Shown here: in pieces, positions 32,460-43,761 of the stretch
Position numbering within the stretch: the stretch's first letter is position 1
Layout: each line of letters begins with the position of its first letter
Origin: Plasmopara viticola
Lineage: Eukaryota; Oomycota; Peronosporomycetes; Peronosporales; Peronosporaceae
DNA: 64,000 bases
Assembly: GCA_001695595.3 (NCBI GenBank)
Contig: MBPM02000147.1
Span: 1 to 64,000 of the forward strand
Direction: 5' to 3'
The notes under the pieces: model-generated
Seen by the model: the letters and a program-made list of their open reading frames with translations, nothing else
What the model was told of the DNA's origin: nothing
Database searches by the model: none
Position numbers and translations under genes: made by a program

Positions 32460-35400
32460 GACCGGACACTGGTGATATCCGGCTGTAAAGTCGCCGAACG
32501 CTGGATGATCTTCATCGTTTCGATCACTCGCTGTAGCTTGCGATTCTCTTCTCGATCGTACAACCGCCGTTGGAAGAACCGAGAGTGCGCGCAGTACGTC
32601 GAGAAGATCCCCGCGAGCGCCGGAGCTGCTGGTGTCGGCTGTCTTCCGTCGAACAGGCACCTGTTGCGATCCGTCCAGATCGTGTGCAGCGTCGCATCTC
32701 GGAGAACGTGCCACACGTTGCGCACCACGTCAGCGCACTCGTCCCAGTCTTCGCGAACGCGGAGCTTTTTCCCGAGAGCGATGTCAATCCAGCCAGAGCG
32801 AGAGACGAAGAACGGCGAGACGAGTATCTAGACCTGCCTCCACACCTGCATTGCGGGCATGCAGTCGAAGAATAGGTGTTGCTCCGTCTCGATCGCTTCG
32901 CAGCCATCGCGAACACAGATTCGGATTCCTGGACGTGATACTCTAGGAACCAAAAGCGTGAGCGCACGGGAAGCAGCCGGAACGCGAGTCGGAACTGCAA
33001 GTCATCAAAGACCGGCAGTAAGATCTCACTCAGTCTTCTACCGTGCTTGGCGAATACCTTAATTCGCTGCTCGTGGACACGCTTAGAGAAGATTGCCATT
33101 GGATGTGGCTTAATCGGTAGCTGGGGTGTCCAGAAGACTTGCAATAGCGCCGATTTTGGGATCGCCGGAACTAAGCACGTCCTTGTGCCGCTCATACATC
33201 CCACGCGCGGAAGCAGACGCCTTGAGCTAGCGTTTGACGAGTCTCGCACTAGCTGCAGTGCACCAAGTCGATCCATAATCTGCGATCCCTCGCAATGCAG
33301 TGCACGAAGCCTGTACACCGGGTAGAACCGGTACGAATGTGAAGTCGAGGTTGCATTGGATAAACTCATCACACGTCGGCCACGCCTCACCCTTGTGTCG
33401 GACGTTGGCAAGCAACCAAAGGTCGAACACGCGCAAGACATGCAGCCGAAAGCTGCGCTGTGGATCGGGGACCATGCCAAGACACCGTCGATGCGCTTCT
33501 TTTGTTGCTGTCCGCAAAATCTTCTCATAGTGCAGCTTTGCATCTGCGTGGAACCAGATCGACTGATTCAGACCATACATCGCGCGCTCGTTTGGAGGCA
33601 GGTCACGCATCGTGATCTCCCAGCGCGTCTTAGACCAACACGTTCACGTTGCTCTCCACCATGCCGACACTGTGAGTAAGTCCAGCGCATTGCATCTGGC
33701 GTAGCAAGGCATCACGAATTTCAGTAGCTCGACGCTCGCCGTTGCCCAGATCCTCTCGTGCGTCGCACTCGCCACGTTCGTAAATTGCAGCAGCAGGGCG
33801 AGACGCTGACGCTTTCGCTGGGTATCGAGTTTTGGAATCCCCAATCCACCGTCGCTGCGCTGCTAGTGCAAGAATTTACTCGGGATGAGCTGCACATGCT
33901 TTGTATCGCGGTCGTGCTTGCGGCTCAAGACGAAACGATTGAGCATCGACAACCAGCGGCGAACCACTGTCTGTGAAATCGGTACATGCTGTGTGTAGTG
34001 CCACAGGCGCGAGAGCACCACCGTCTTAACACCAGGAGTCGACTACGAATCGTGCGCGCGCGTCGGTATTAAGCCTTAGAGCCGTCGTACAAGCGCTGAT
34101 CAAGAAACTCGATGATTACGTTATCCACAAGCGCTTGTCCAAATGGGATGCCCAAGTACCTGACCGTGTCCGCGGACGCGAGCTTGTGAACGCCAGGCAG
34201 CGCAGGGCATTCGGCATTTCGCTTTAGCGTCAGCAGAACAGACTTGGACATGTTGAGTTTTGCACCAGAGCCTAGGCAATACTCGTCCACGGACGCAGCT
34301 GTTCCTTAATATTCACGATTGAACTGGCGAGAAGCGTTGAGTCATTTGCAAAAAATCTGCTTGTCACCGTGTGGTCTTCATTTAGACACACACCGTGCTC
34401 TTCGTGCGCGCGCAGCATGTTCCCGAGCGGCTCGATTGTGAGCACGAAGAGCAGCGTCGAGACCGGATCGCCTTGCTTCACGCCGCGCGTCGGATGCAAT
34501 GCTGGCTGGATTTGTCGTTGACCAGCAAGTGCGCTTGGGGATTTGTGTACAAAAGCTGGATCCACTTAATGAAGCCCTGTCCGAAGCCCATGCACTCAAG
34601 CAGCCGGAACATGAAGTCCCAGTTGACACGGTCGAAGGCCTTCCGGAAGTCCAAGAACAGCGCGTATGCCTCTTCGTCGCGGCTTGTGACGAGATCTTGC
34701 GGATCGGAGAGGAAGCGCACGTGGTGATGTATCGAGCGGCCTTTGACGACTCCCTTTTGGTCCGGATGGATCAAGTCGAGAATCACGCCCTGCAACCTAT
34801 ACGTCAGCGCTTTTGACAGCACCTTCATATCGACTCATATGAGCGCGATCGGCCGGTAGTTGCCAGGCGCGGCGCGTGAGCCCTTCTTGTGTAGTAGCAC
34901 GACTGCCGACTTGTGCCGAAACGCCATGAGCTCGCCACATCGGAGTCGGTCTGAGAACTCAATCGCCAAGCACTCGCCGAACACATCTGGCGCCGCCTGG
35001 TAGGGACCAGCGGTCAAGCCATCCATCTCCGGTGATGACGTTGCCTTCGTATGCTTGATCGCACTTGCGAGGTCTGCTGCTGTTAACTCAGCGTCAAGCA
35101 TTTCGCGGTCAGGGTCCGAGACGAAGCACGAGACTAAGTCGAGAAACTTGCGCTGCATGGCATCGTCGGGTGGAGGATCCCTTCCTGTCGGACTTTCAAG
35201 GTCTCCCATCTCGGACCCCCAGTGCTCCAGGAAACGGAGCGAGATCTCTCGAGGGATCGTCGAGACACTTCTACTCGGTGTCACAATTTCCTCAATCGAG
35301 ACTCGTCGCAAGCTCGTGTCCCTTGGACGAAATAAGTGTTTAGTGGACTCCTCGGCTGTTAGCGGCTTGGGAGTCAAATGCAGTATCCTAGTTGTACTGG

Positions 35401-36466
35401 CTCGTCCGCGTCACCGTCTTCTTATAGTTGCTCATGGCTTCGTCGAAAAGTTCGCGATCGTTTTCACTCGACGACACGCGGAACCGCGCGGCAGCTTGGT
35501 CCAGCACGACGCGGGTGTCCTCGATGGCTTGTGAGTCTTGCTGTCGAAGCTTCTTCTGTATGCCTTGTAGCTGCTTCTTGATTCTCGTTTTCCACTGCTC
35601 CCAGAACTTTCTCGGGTTCTTCACTGTGCGCAGGTGATCACCTACCATCTCGACTTCCTTCTCGATCGCCTAAACGACCTGTGGGAAGTATAGCAGACAC
35701 CGTGGGAACTTCCAGTATCCGAGAAGCTGCCTGCCGGAGCGAAGCGAGATGCTGGGCGCAAGGTGGTCGTCGCGTGCTTGGGCAAGAAGTACTTGGACTT
35801 GTCGTAGAAGCGGTCACAAAGCCGTTCTGACATCAAGATGTAGTCCAGACGGCTCTTTCGTGGAAGCGAACCGGTGAATAAGCGCTCAAAGTTGTTGTGG
35901 CTCCGCCAAGCGTCGACGGCCCCAAGCTTCGCGAGCCGCTCCAGACACCTGGAGCGACTTGAGTCGTAGCGCAGATCGGGCGTTGCGCAGTCTAGTCGCG
36001 GATCGAGCGGCGTGTTCAGGTCTTCAAGCACGAAGTGCGTCGCGTCATCCTAAAACTCATCGGTCGACAGACTCATGAAGAACTGCTGCTTCTCTTGGCG
36101 ATCAACTGACGCGTACACGTTGTGAATGTAGACGGGAGCAGACTCGACCGTCACTTTCGCGACGAGGTACCTGCCTGACACTGAAAGGCGCGGTATTTCA
36201 GCAGCCGTGTCGAAGCCTGGGAAGTCGGAGCGTAACAGTCTAAAAACACCACTGCATCGACCACGCGTGGGTCGATCCAGCAATGCGGTTGGGTCGTTGA
36301 CAAAGATCTTGTTCGTGAAGCTCGAGTCGAGGTAAAGATTGAAGGTTGAGAGGTGTTGTGCGTCGACGAACTTGGTGTCTTGGCCGCAAGACACCGAATG
36401 CTTGGAGAGGAGGTTTTTAATAAATAGATGACCCTTCTTCTTGATGACATTGGTGTTTGTGGTCAT
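32460..36466 (-). pseudogene. L4 ORF2 relic (endonuclease / reverse transcriptase)
   Basis: Begins at 36466 with MTTNTNVIKKKGHLF. Endonuclease pieces include DEF followed by a stop then DDATHFVLEDLNTPLD. The linker and RT pieces hold SPEMDGLTAGPYQ, YRPIALI then stop, LDFRKAFDRVNW, GVKQGDPVSTLLF and FFANDSTLL, in which the first catalytic Asp of the ADD motif is Asn. The C-terminal zinc region and tail (FDCMPAMQVW-like) run to about 32460 with a shared in-frame stop. Compared with L6 there is a short deletion near 33660. Clearly non-functional. Confidence 0.86.
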
Positions 36467-36509
36467 CAGAGAGACGGTATTCCAGGTGTGCTGTGCAGCC
36501 GAGGAAACT

Positions 36510-37263
36510 ATAGCAACGGGTGGACAAGCCTCCAGCATTTGTCATTGCGCGGCCGTCAGCATCCACGCAGACCTTCAGCACCGACGAGTCGACCCTATAG
36601 TAGTCGTCAAGCTTGCGCAGTGCCTCCAGGTCGTCAAGCAAGCGACCCTGCCACTGTACTTCACGCCTTTGCTCCATGCAGTGTGAACCAAGGTCCAACC
36701 GCAGCAGCCGCAGCAGCGTGTTTGGGTGCAGGAAATGCATGTGGTGCGCCGGGATCCAATCAACAGGCTGACCCGTAAAATACCGGACCCAATGATCGTT
36801 CCTGAACAATGTCGGCGCGATCGACATGAGCGCGAGCTCGTACATGCCAAGCGCCTGACACGCGCGCGACAGTTCTGTGATGGCGTCTGTGTGGCACACT
36901 CCTTAAATATGTCTTGACGCTTTTAGGGCATCGACATCCCCCTGACGCCTTTTCACTTCGTCACGAATGTTGTGTCTTCGTCAGGATACGTCGCGCACAA
37001 CACGCGGTTGATTGCGTGAGCTGCGCGAGCTCCTCGATAGGTCTGCTGCCACCATCCATCGCGAGTGACAGCGCGCTGTTGAAAGCGAGTAGACAGGCAG
37101 CGGCCGACTTCACGATGTGGTCGGGGTTCGTCGCGTTCTCGATGAGCTTCACCATTCCAGGGACCTTTGCGTCTGCTGCTGCGAGACGGTCCGGGTGAAT
37201 GTTGAGCAGCGTTGTGTTCTCAACGTTGATCACCGACTCGATCACCGCGAGTATCGGCGACGC
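36510..37263 (-). pseudogene. L4 ORF1 relic, C-terminal part only
   Basis: Only the C-terminal third of ORF1 remains (from the SPILAVIESVIN block to STRC), with a deletion around CAKWWTHTDAITEL and a frameshift near 37010. The normal stop codon (TAA in L6) is TAT here, so the frame would run on. Confidence 0.82.
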
Positions 37264-37302
37264 ATAAATGCATGGCGCACGCACGACTATCAGGATATAA
37301 AC

Positions 37303-37374
37303 ACCCCCCTTTGGGCTCGAACCCACGACCACTGGCTTAAAAGGCCAACGCTCTACCAACTGAGCTAGACAAGT
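37303..37374 (-). pseudogene. tRNA-Lys(UUU) relic
   Basis: Anticodon loop CTTTTAA is retained, but the acceptor 5' strand is ACTTGTC, the anticodon stem has TTGGC/GCCAG, and the T stem ends CCCAAAGGGG. Confidence 0.68.
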
Positions 37375-37859
37375 ATACTCGAGTTCAGATAATATCAAAT
37401 GTACACAAAAAGAGAAACACAACCAGGAGCAAGCACACCGACAAACACACCAACACCAAGTATAAGCTCTTGGTATGCACGCACGCAACCACATTATTCT
37501 ACCCGCATAAGCCGGACAAGAACGTCGTGACAAACGCATGATTGAACATTCTTTTCCGAAGATCATACATAGTTTTCGTGTTTCGAACAGAATTCTAACT
37601 GCTGAGTGCAGACAGGCAGCCCATTTCCTATCAACGGAAATGCTTCGAATATAGTCGAGCAGAAAATAGTATTCTTTGCTGTTTAAAACAGCTACTTGCG
37701 TCGCTCTTGTAGTCAAGAGTAATCGCACCGTGAACGACCATGACGATTGTTAGACTTAAAGAGAAATCCAAGCCAAAATACGAAGAAGGAGCATGTGCTG
37801 CTTTCTAGTATAATTGCATGGCGCACAAATCGTTCACGCACGACTCTTAGGCAATTTAC

Positions 37860-37930
37860 ACCCCCCGTGGGGCTCGAACCCACGACCACTGGCCTAAAGG
37901 CCAGCGCTCTACCAACTGAGCTAGACGGGT
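37860..37930 (-). pseudogene. tRNA-Lys relic with a deleted loop base
   Basis: The acceptor has the six-G form and the D and T arms are intact, but the anticodon arm reads CTGGC-CTTTAG-GCCAG, one base short, so the UUU anticodon cannot be presented normally. Confidence 0.7.
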
Positions 37931-38414
37931 ATACTCGAGTTTAGATAATATCAAATGTACACAAAAAGAGAAACACAACCAGGAGCAAGCACACCGACAA
38001 AACACCAACACCAAGTATAAGCTCTTGGTATGCACGCACGCAACCACATTATCCTATTTGCATAAGCCGGACAAGAACGTCGTGACAAACGCATGATTGA
38101 ACATTCTCTTGCGAAGATCATACATAATTTACGTGTTTGCTAACAGAATTCTAACTGCTGAGTGCAGACAGGTAGCCCATCTCCTAACAACGGAAATGGT
38201 TCGATTATTGTCGAGCAGAAAATTGTATTTTTTGCTGTTTAAACCAGCTAATTGCGTTGCTCTTGAAGTCAAGAGCAATTGCACCGTGAACGATCATGAC
38301 GGTTGTTAGCCTAAAAGAGAAATCTAAACCAAAATACGAAGAAGGAGCATGTGCTGCTTTCCAGTATGAATGCGTGGCTCACAAAGCTTTCACGCACGAC
38401 TTTTAGGCAATATA

Positions 38415-38485
38415 CGCCCCCCGTGGGGCTCGAACCCACGACCACTGGCTTAAAAGGCCAGCGCTCTACTAACTGAGCTAGACGG
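38415..38485 (-). pseudogene. tRNA-Lys(UUU) nt 3-72, 5' end cut by L5
   Basis: The tRNA from nt 3 to the 3' end is intact with anticodon TTT; nt 1-2 are replaced by the L5 5' end. nt 3-17 reappear beyond L5 at 43188-43202 as the target duplication. Confidence 0.82.
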
Positions 38486-38572
38486 CTGTATTTCAATTTG
38501 CCGGCTAACACGCAAGTCACATCACAGGAAGTAATTCCTTATTTCACCTCTTCTACCCTTTGCTCTATTGCA

Positions 38573-41059
38573 ATGGATAGCTCCAACATTTCCGTCAGCG
38601 CCTTTCGCAAAGATTCTTTCGAAACGATTTATGTCCCGTCTGCGCTGTTACTTTTGCAAGTAATCGTCAATTGGAGAAGGGACTCGATATAGAAGTGCCT
38701 TTGACATCCAGCTCAATTGACGACGCGGCTACAATCACGCTGTCGAAACTTAGTGCTGCCACCTCGGACACTTTAGCTGGCTCAAGTGCGCCTGGTGTCC
38801 GGACAATGAATCGATTCTCTCCCCTCGGTCACGTGTCAAAAATGTCTCGTCCTCACCAGATGAAGACATGCGTCCGACCATAGCTAGCTTACTTGCGCAG
38901 CAAGAAACAATTTGTCGGACCCCCGAGGCGCCGGCGTGTAGAAACGTCCAAGCCATTCGCCTGCGACATTGAAACAATCGAACGTCAGAACGCTGCTGGC
39001 AGGGACTGGTCATTCATCGCCTCTCACATGGATCAGGCGCGGCCATATACCCTACCTTGCCAAGTACGATATGGTAATCGATATCGGACGCGTGTTTGCA
39101 AAAACTCCGCTTGAGAACTTACGGCATCGCTTACTGGCAAGCATCACGGCAACGACGCACTTGAGCACCTGTACAGCAAGTTCGAGATTGGCCAAATATC
39201 CACAAACTTCCTGGTGGTAATCTTCGAATCAAAGTTAAGTCGAAGAACGTCTGCATCGCTCTTGAGCGCACGAAGGTAAGCATTCTAGGAAGTGTATCCA
39301 TGTTAGAGACATTCGACGTGCTAGGTGGCAAGTACTTTGTCGATACTTCGAATGTTGACTCGTACACGAAGACGAACGTACTGTTGCACCGCTTGTTCTT
39401 GATGGGCTGCAAACCGGTGTACGATACCTTTCTTGGAGTGAACCTTGCAACTGGGACAACGTCAGCCACCTGGAGAGTATACTTCCTTAGCACGACATGC
39501 CCTGGTCCTCTCATTGTGAATGGATCGGTGACCAGCTCCGGTTCGACAACAAGCTGCATTCCGTGCACAGATAGAACGCATCATATTCTTCCGAGCGTTT
39601 GCCGTTCGAATATCGTTCGCATCATTTCATTGACCTGCGCACGAGTGACGCCAAATTGCAACATCTACCCACTTCAACCGAGTCACCACCACTGCATCCT
39701 GTCACGGCACTTGCTGCAGCAAAACAGGAGCATCAAACAAACCCAAAAATAGCTATTTCCAAGTCCAAATCGATGACCTCGCTGCAGCGTGCAGTACAGG
39801 AGTCCAAAGCGAAAAATTATAAAAAGCTTCAGCAGGAAGTTCAGCATGGTCTGCCGCTCAACTGCAATCAGCTTGCAAGTCCTCTAAGCTGCACTGACGA
39901 TATCCTATCAGATGCAACGTTCGAAGGCTCGATCGGGAAAAATTCCCCGCCCCGTAGTCTCGAAAGCAGTATGAAGACACCAACGATGCATATTACAAAC
40001 GTAGAAACCCCAGACGGATTCGCAACCGTCTTCAACAGCAAGAAACGGAGCCGCGGAGACATTGACCTCTCGAATCTTCTTACCAAAAAGCAACCGCAAT
40101 CACTCGACGGAATCGCGACTAAAAACTCTTTTGAAGTCCTGCAGAACATTGAAGTCGATTAAAGACGTCACGGCAAGCAAGAAGTATGGCGTGCGCAGGC
40201 AGATCGTTCCGGTAGCCGTCGCACGTCCTACGGGAATGGCCACCACAAAGGAGTCGGTAAAAAAACCGCACAAAACTGAAAAAAGCAGCGAAGGCTTCGT
40301 CGATACAAGAAGTCACCGAAGCAATGATCAGTGATGAAAATACTGCCTTGCTTGATACGTTGCCAGAGCGTCTTGTGCTTGCAGACTAAAAGGTCGATGA
40401 CATGGCAAGCTATTAGATCATGCAACAGAATCAGACCTTGTGATGAAGCCGGCAGCTCAATGTCCAATGGCTTTCACAGCGCATTGTCCCTCAAAATGGC
40501 AGATGACTTTCGCATCATCGCTAAAATTGCGCAACTGCATACAATCAACCGCGTATTATCAGCTACGAATCCGACTGAAGACAGAACTTTTGTAACAAAG
40601 TAGACGCGTGTCATGAATTTACCGCTACCATCCAACAGCCATGACCTCTTCAAGGCGTGTGCCAAGTGTTAGACCCACTCTGACTTTATCACGGAGCTTG
40701 CGCGCGGGTCGAAAGCACTTGGTATATTCGAGCTTGCGCTCATGTCCATTGCTCCGACACTCTTTGGAAATGACCACTAAATTCAGTACATTTTAGGCCA
40801 GCCAATCGAACGGATTCCAGCACACCACATGCGCTTCTTGCATCCCAATACACTGCTACGGCTGCTGCGTTCAAAGGTTGGAGAGCTTTGCATGGAGCAG
40901 TGGCGTGACGTACAATGGCAAGGTCACCTTCTTGGTGACCTTGAAGTGCTCCGCCAGCTTGGAGGGTACTACCCGGACGACTCGTCGGTGCTAAAGATTC
41001 AATTGAATGCTGGCTCCTTGGCTACGACAGTGGCTGGAGCTGTCTCCAGCCGCTGCTAA
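38573..41059 (+). pseudogene. L5 ORF1 relic
   Basis: Starts MDSSNISVSAFRKDSFE at 38573 and ends VAGAVSSRC at 41059. At least five frameshifts and several stops lie between (for example near 38650, 38880, 39220, 39540, 40160 and 40380). The order of conserved blocks matches L3 ORF1. It keeps the base missing from L3 near 23995 (here LASPLSCTDDIL, about 39875-39910). Confidence 0.85.
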
Positions 41060-41102
41060 AGCTGGGTCGGAGGAACAACATGCCTGGAACGCTGTCTCGC
41101 TT

Positions 41103-42068
41103 TTGACGGTAAACACAAGCGGCATCACGCTAAATGGTCATCTCTTTACTGACAATCTTTTCGCCGTACACTCGCTAACATGCGCTGACGCGCAGCATCC
41201 CAATACGTTCAAGTTTTCCCTCAGCTCAACTTTTGCCCATAAACTTTCGTCAATGACATTAACACGCGGCTCGACCGACCAACGCGCGATCGGAGCAGTG
41301 GAAACCTGACTCTGCTACGTTCTAGTTTTTCTGGCATCGACACGGCTGCAGAAATGGCAAGCCTGTCGGTGCCGGGACGGTTTCTTGCTGTAAAGGTAAC
41401 AATTTAACGTGCCCCCGTCTATATTCACAATGGGTATGCGCCTATCGATAGTCACGAAAAGCAATCGTCGTTTAAAACCTTCCAACAAATGGGTTTGAAG
41501 GCAATGCAACGCACTTCGTGCTTGGAGATTTAAATACGCCACTTGACCCTCGACCCGACTGCTCGAAACCTGGCTTGCGCTACGACCCGAGCCGCTCTGC
41601 TTGTCTCAAGTGAATTGCCAAACAAGCTGTCAATGATGCGTGGCGTACTTACTATGACTTTGAGCGAGTGTTTACTGGTCCTTTTCCTAAAAAAAATCGA
41701 CCGGACGATATTCTGGTTTCGGAGCAATTCTGTGCCCGCTTTCACGAAAATGCCAAATATTTCCTGCCAATGCACGCTGGTGATCCTTCTGCTCATAGTG
41801 TTTCCCTTTCGAAGTGGTACGCAGCTACATGGTCGTGTGTATTAAAAATTTCCGCGATACCTTCTCGAATATCCGAAGGTTGTGTCAGAAATTGAGAAGG
41901 AAGCCGAGCGGCTCCTGAACCAAATTTGCCGTTCAGAAAACCTCGAATTTTTTTGGATAAACTAAATAAAAACATCGAGACTCAGCTTTATGACGAAGAG
42001 AAGAAGTTCAAGCAACAAGATACGTGAGAGATCGAGCGCACAGTCAACGTCTGGGAAAGAGCACGGCT
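41103..42068 (+). pseudogene. L5 ORF2 remnant (endonuclease part only)
   Basis: Starts at the position of the ORF2 ATG, which is TTG here (LTVNTSGITLNGHLF). Endonuclease blocks are recognisable in shifted frames (NGYAPIDSHEKQ, VLGDLNTPLDP, RPDDILVSEQF, PMHAGDPSAHSVSL) up to the linker, then the sequence jumps to 3' UTR. There is no RT or zinc domain. Confidence 0.85.
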
Positions 42069-42573
42069 AATGTCGGCAAAGATTGAGTTCATTTCATTTG
42101 ATTACAATCCGCCTTCAGATGCTGTGGTTGCTTCCTGGTCGAGCAGCCTGCCGGTTGCCCTTGCGGGTGATGACACATTACTTGAAGAACCTCTGGGTCG
42201 CTTTGGGGCTTGTTGACGCAAGCCTCGCACTTGGTGTAGCAATACGGCGCGCCTGAAGGGTAATCGGATGCGAGCCAGTCGTACGAGACGCCTGAGAAGG
42301 CGGCGCCTGCTGAAAATTAGTTAAAAAGTGGCTTTGTGTTGAGGACGGGGCTTCTGCAGCCTGTGCTCACTGGGAGGCCAGGGCTTTCTTGATTGAGCCT
42401 GAGCGCTGAAACACAGTAATTTTGGTAAAACTGCAGGGCCTAAAACCTGTGAGGCCAAAGAGAAAAAAAAATTCGCTGAGAGGCCTGGAGGGACAAAAAG
42501 ATATATATATATATATTCCATGACGAATGGGAAGCCAGGAATATTTACCTTATGAAGTATAAGGTTGAAACCC

Positions 42574-42795
42574 GATCCCATCTATGGGTCGTCGGCCCAC
42601 GGATTGAGCTGCGGGCTACGCCGTTGTAAAAATGACGCGGCAGTGTGCTGAAAGACCGGACTTTCGTTAAAGCACCTGGAGTCTGATCCCATCTATGGGT
42701 CGTCGGCCCACGGATTGAGCTGCGGGCTACGCCGTTGTAAAAATGACGCGGCAGTGTGCTGTAAGACCGGACTTTCGTTAAAGCACCTGGAGTCT
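42574..42795 (+). repeat. 111-bp tandem duplication in the L5 3' UTR
   Basis: Two adjacent copies (42574-42684 and 42685-42795) beginning GATCCCATCTATGGGTCGTC and ending CACCTGGAGTCT, differing at about one base. L3 has a single, more divergent copy at about 17970-18075. Confidence 0.93.
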
Positions 42796-43187
42796 CGACA
42801 TGCGTGAACAATTTGCATGCAATTGGCACTGTATGTGCTGCACATGTGCCCAAAGTTGTAGCTGTTGATCGGCCGCAATTACCGAGCAATGTTGCCAGAA
42901 GGTCTAAAAGACCATTTTAAGATGACGTAGAAATCAAAACGGGGGCAAAAGTGTAAAGCCGAAACCCTTCTAAGCCAGTGATTGGATTAAATTTACATCC
43001 AAAACTAAGGAAAAAACATAAGTTTATGTACTTCCCTTTTTTTAGGAAATTACACTAAATTTTGTAGCTTTCTATTTTGGGTAAAAACATATATTTATAT
43101 ATTGTACACCTGAGTAGTTTAGAACATATATTATGCCAGACGAGTTGGGAGGACTTTCGTTTATAATACTTAATATAGACGAGCTTC

Positions 43188-43204
43188 AACTGAGCTAGAC
43201 GAGT
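43188..43204 (-). pseudogene. tRNA-Lys 5' fragment (nt 1-17), L5 target duplication
   Basis: Reverse complement of nt 1-17 (with changes in nt 2-3) directly after the L5 3' end. Confidence 0.88.
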
Positions 43205-43689
43205 AATTTCGAGTCAAAAAAATATCAAATGTACACAAAAAGAGAAACACAACCAGGAGCAAGCACACCGACAAACAAACAAACAGCAAGTACAAGCTCT
43301 TGATATGCACGCACGCAACCACATTATTCTACTCGCATATAGCCGGACAAGAATGACGTGTCAAACGCATGGTTTATAATTCTCTTGCGAAGACGATACA
43401 TGATTTTCGTGTTTACATACAGAGTTCCAACTGCTGAGTGCAGACAAGCAGCCCATTTTCTAACAACGGAAATGGTTCGATTATAGTCGAGCAGAAAAGT
43501 GTATCCTTTGCTGTTTATAACAGCTAATTGCGTCGCTTTTGTAGTCAAGAGCAATTGCACCGTGAATGACCATGACGATTGTTAGACTAAAAGAGAAATC
43601 TGAACCAAAACACGAAGAAGGAGCAATGGCTGCTTTCCAGTATAAATGCATGGCGCAAAATCTTTCACGCACGACTCTTAGGCAAGTTT

Positions 43690-43760
43690 CACCCCCCGTG
43701 GGCTCAAACCCACGACCACTGGCTTAAAAGGCCAGCGCTCATCCAACTGAGCTAGACTGG
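43690..43760 (-). pseudogene. tRNA-Lys(UUU) with 5' end at the L6 junction
   Basis: Anticodon TTT. The T arm is changed (GTGGG-TTTGAGC-CCAC), the D loop reads GTTGGATGAGC, and nt 4 is altered. It is followed at once by the truncated L6. Confidence 0.75.
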
Positions 43761-43761
43761 T

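Larger units (their letters stand above)
31644..37263 (-). mobile_element. L4: 5'-truncated dead LINE, inverted sister of L6
   Basis: Minus-strand LINE. The 3' end joins tRNA nt 17 at 31643. The 3' UTR is 31644 to about 32460 and includes a perfect 10-bp inverted repeat (ATGTACCAAT/ATTGGTACAT, 31985-32006). The 5' side breaks inside ORF1 at 37263, where a minus-strand tRNA-unit spacer begins, so the array orientation flips here. Across about 34.1-37.2 kb it is almost identical, in inverted orientation, to 44.6-47.8 kb of L6 and shares its stop codons. The 3' UTRs are visibly more divergent. Confidence 0.88.
37264..38485 (-). repeat. tRNA-Lys tandem array, block III (minus strand)
   Basis: Two and a bit units in the opposite orientation to blocks I and II, with the same spacer elements in reverse complement. 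The right edge is the L5 5' junction inside tRNA nt 3. Confidence 0.9.
38486..43187 (+). mobile_element. L5: internally deleted LINE (lacks RT) in tRNA-Lys
   Basis: Plus-strand LINE of the L3 subfamily with both termini. The 5' end (CAATTTGCCGGCTAACACG) joins tRNA nt 3 and the 3' end joins nt 17 of the same target, giving a target duplication of about 14-15 bp. A deletion at about 42068 fuses the ORF2 linker to the 3' UTR, removing the equivalent of L3 18.6-21.8 kb (about 3.15 kb), including the whole RT. The 3' UTR at 42069-43187 has a 111-bp tandem duplication. Confidence 0.9.
43188..43760 (-). repeat. tRNA-Lys tandem array, block IV (one minus-strand unit)
   Basis: One unit between L5 and L6: tRNA nt 1-17 at the left, spacer with the conserved hairpins, and a nearly complete tRNA at the right. 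Confidence 0.9.

Noticed and set aside
42500..42520. Short TA microsatellite
   Set aside because: Only about eight dinucleotides; ordinary simple sequence inside the L5 3' UTR.
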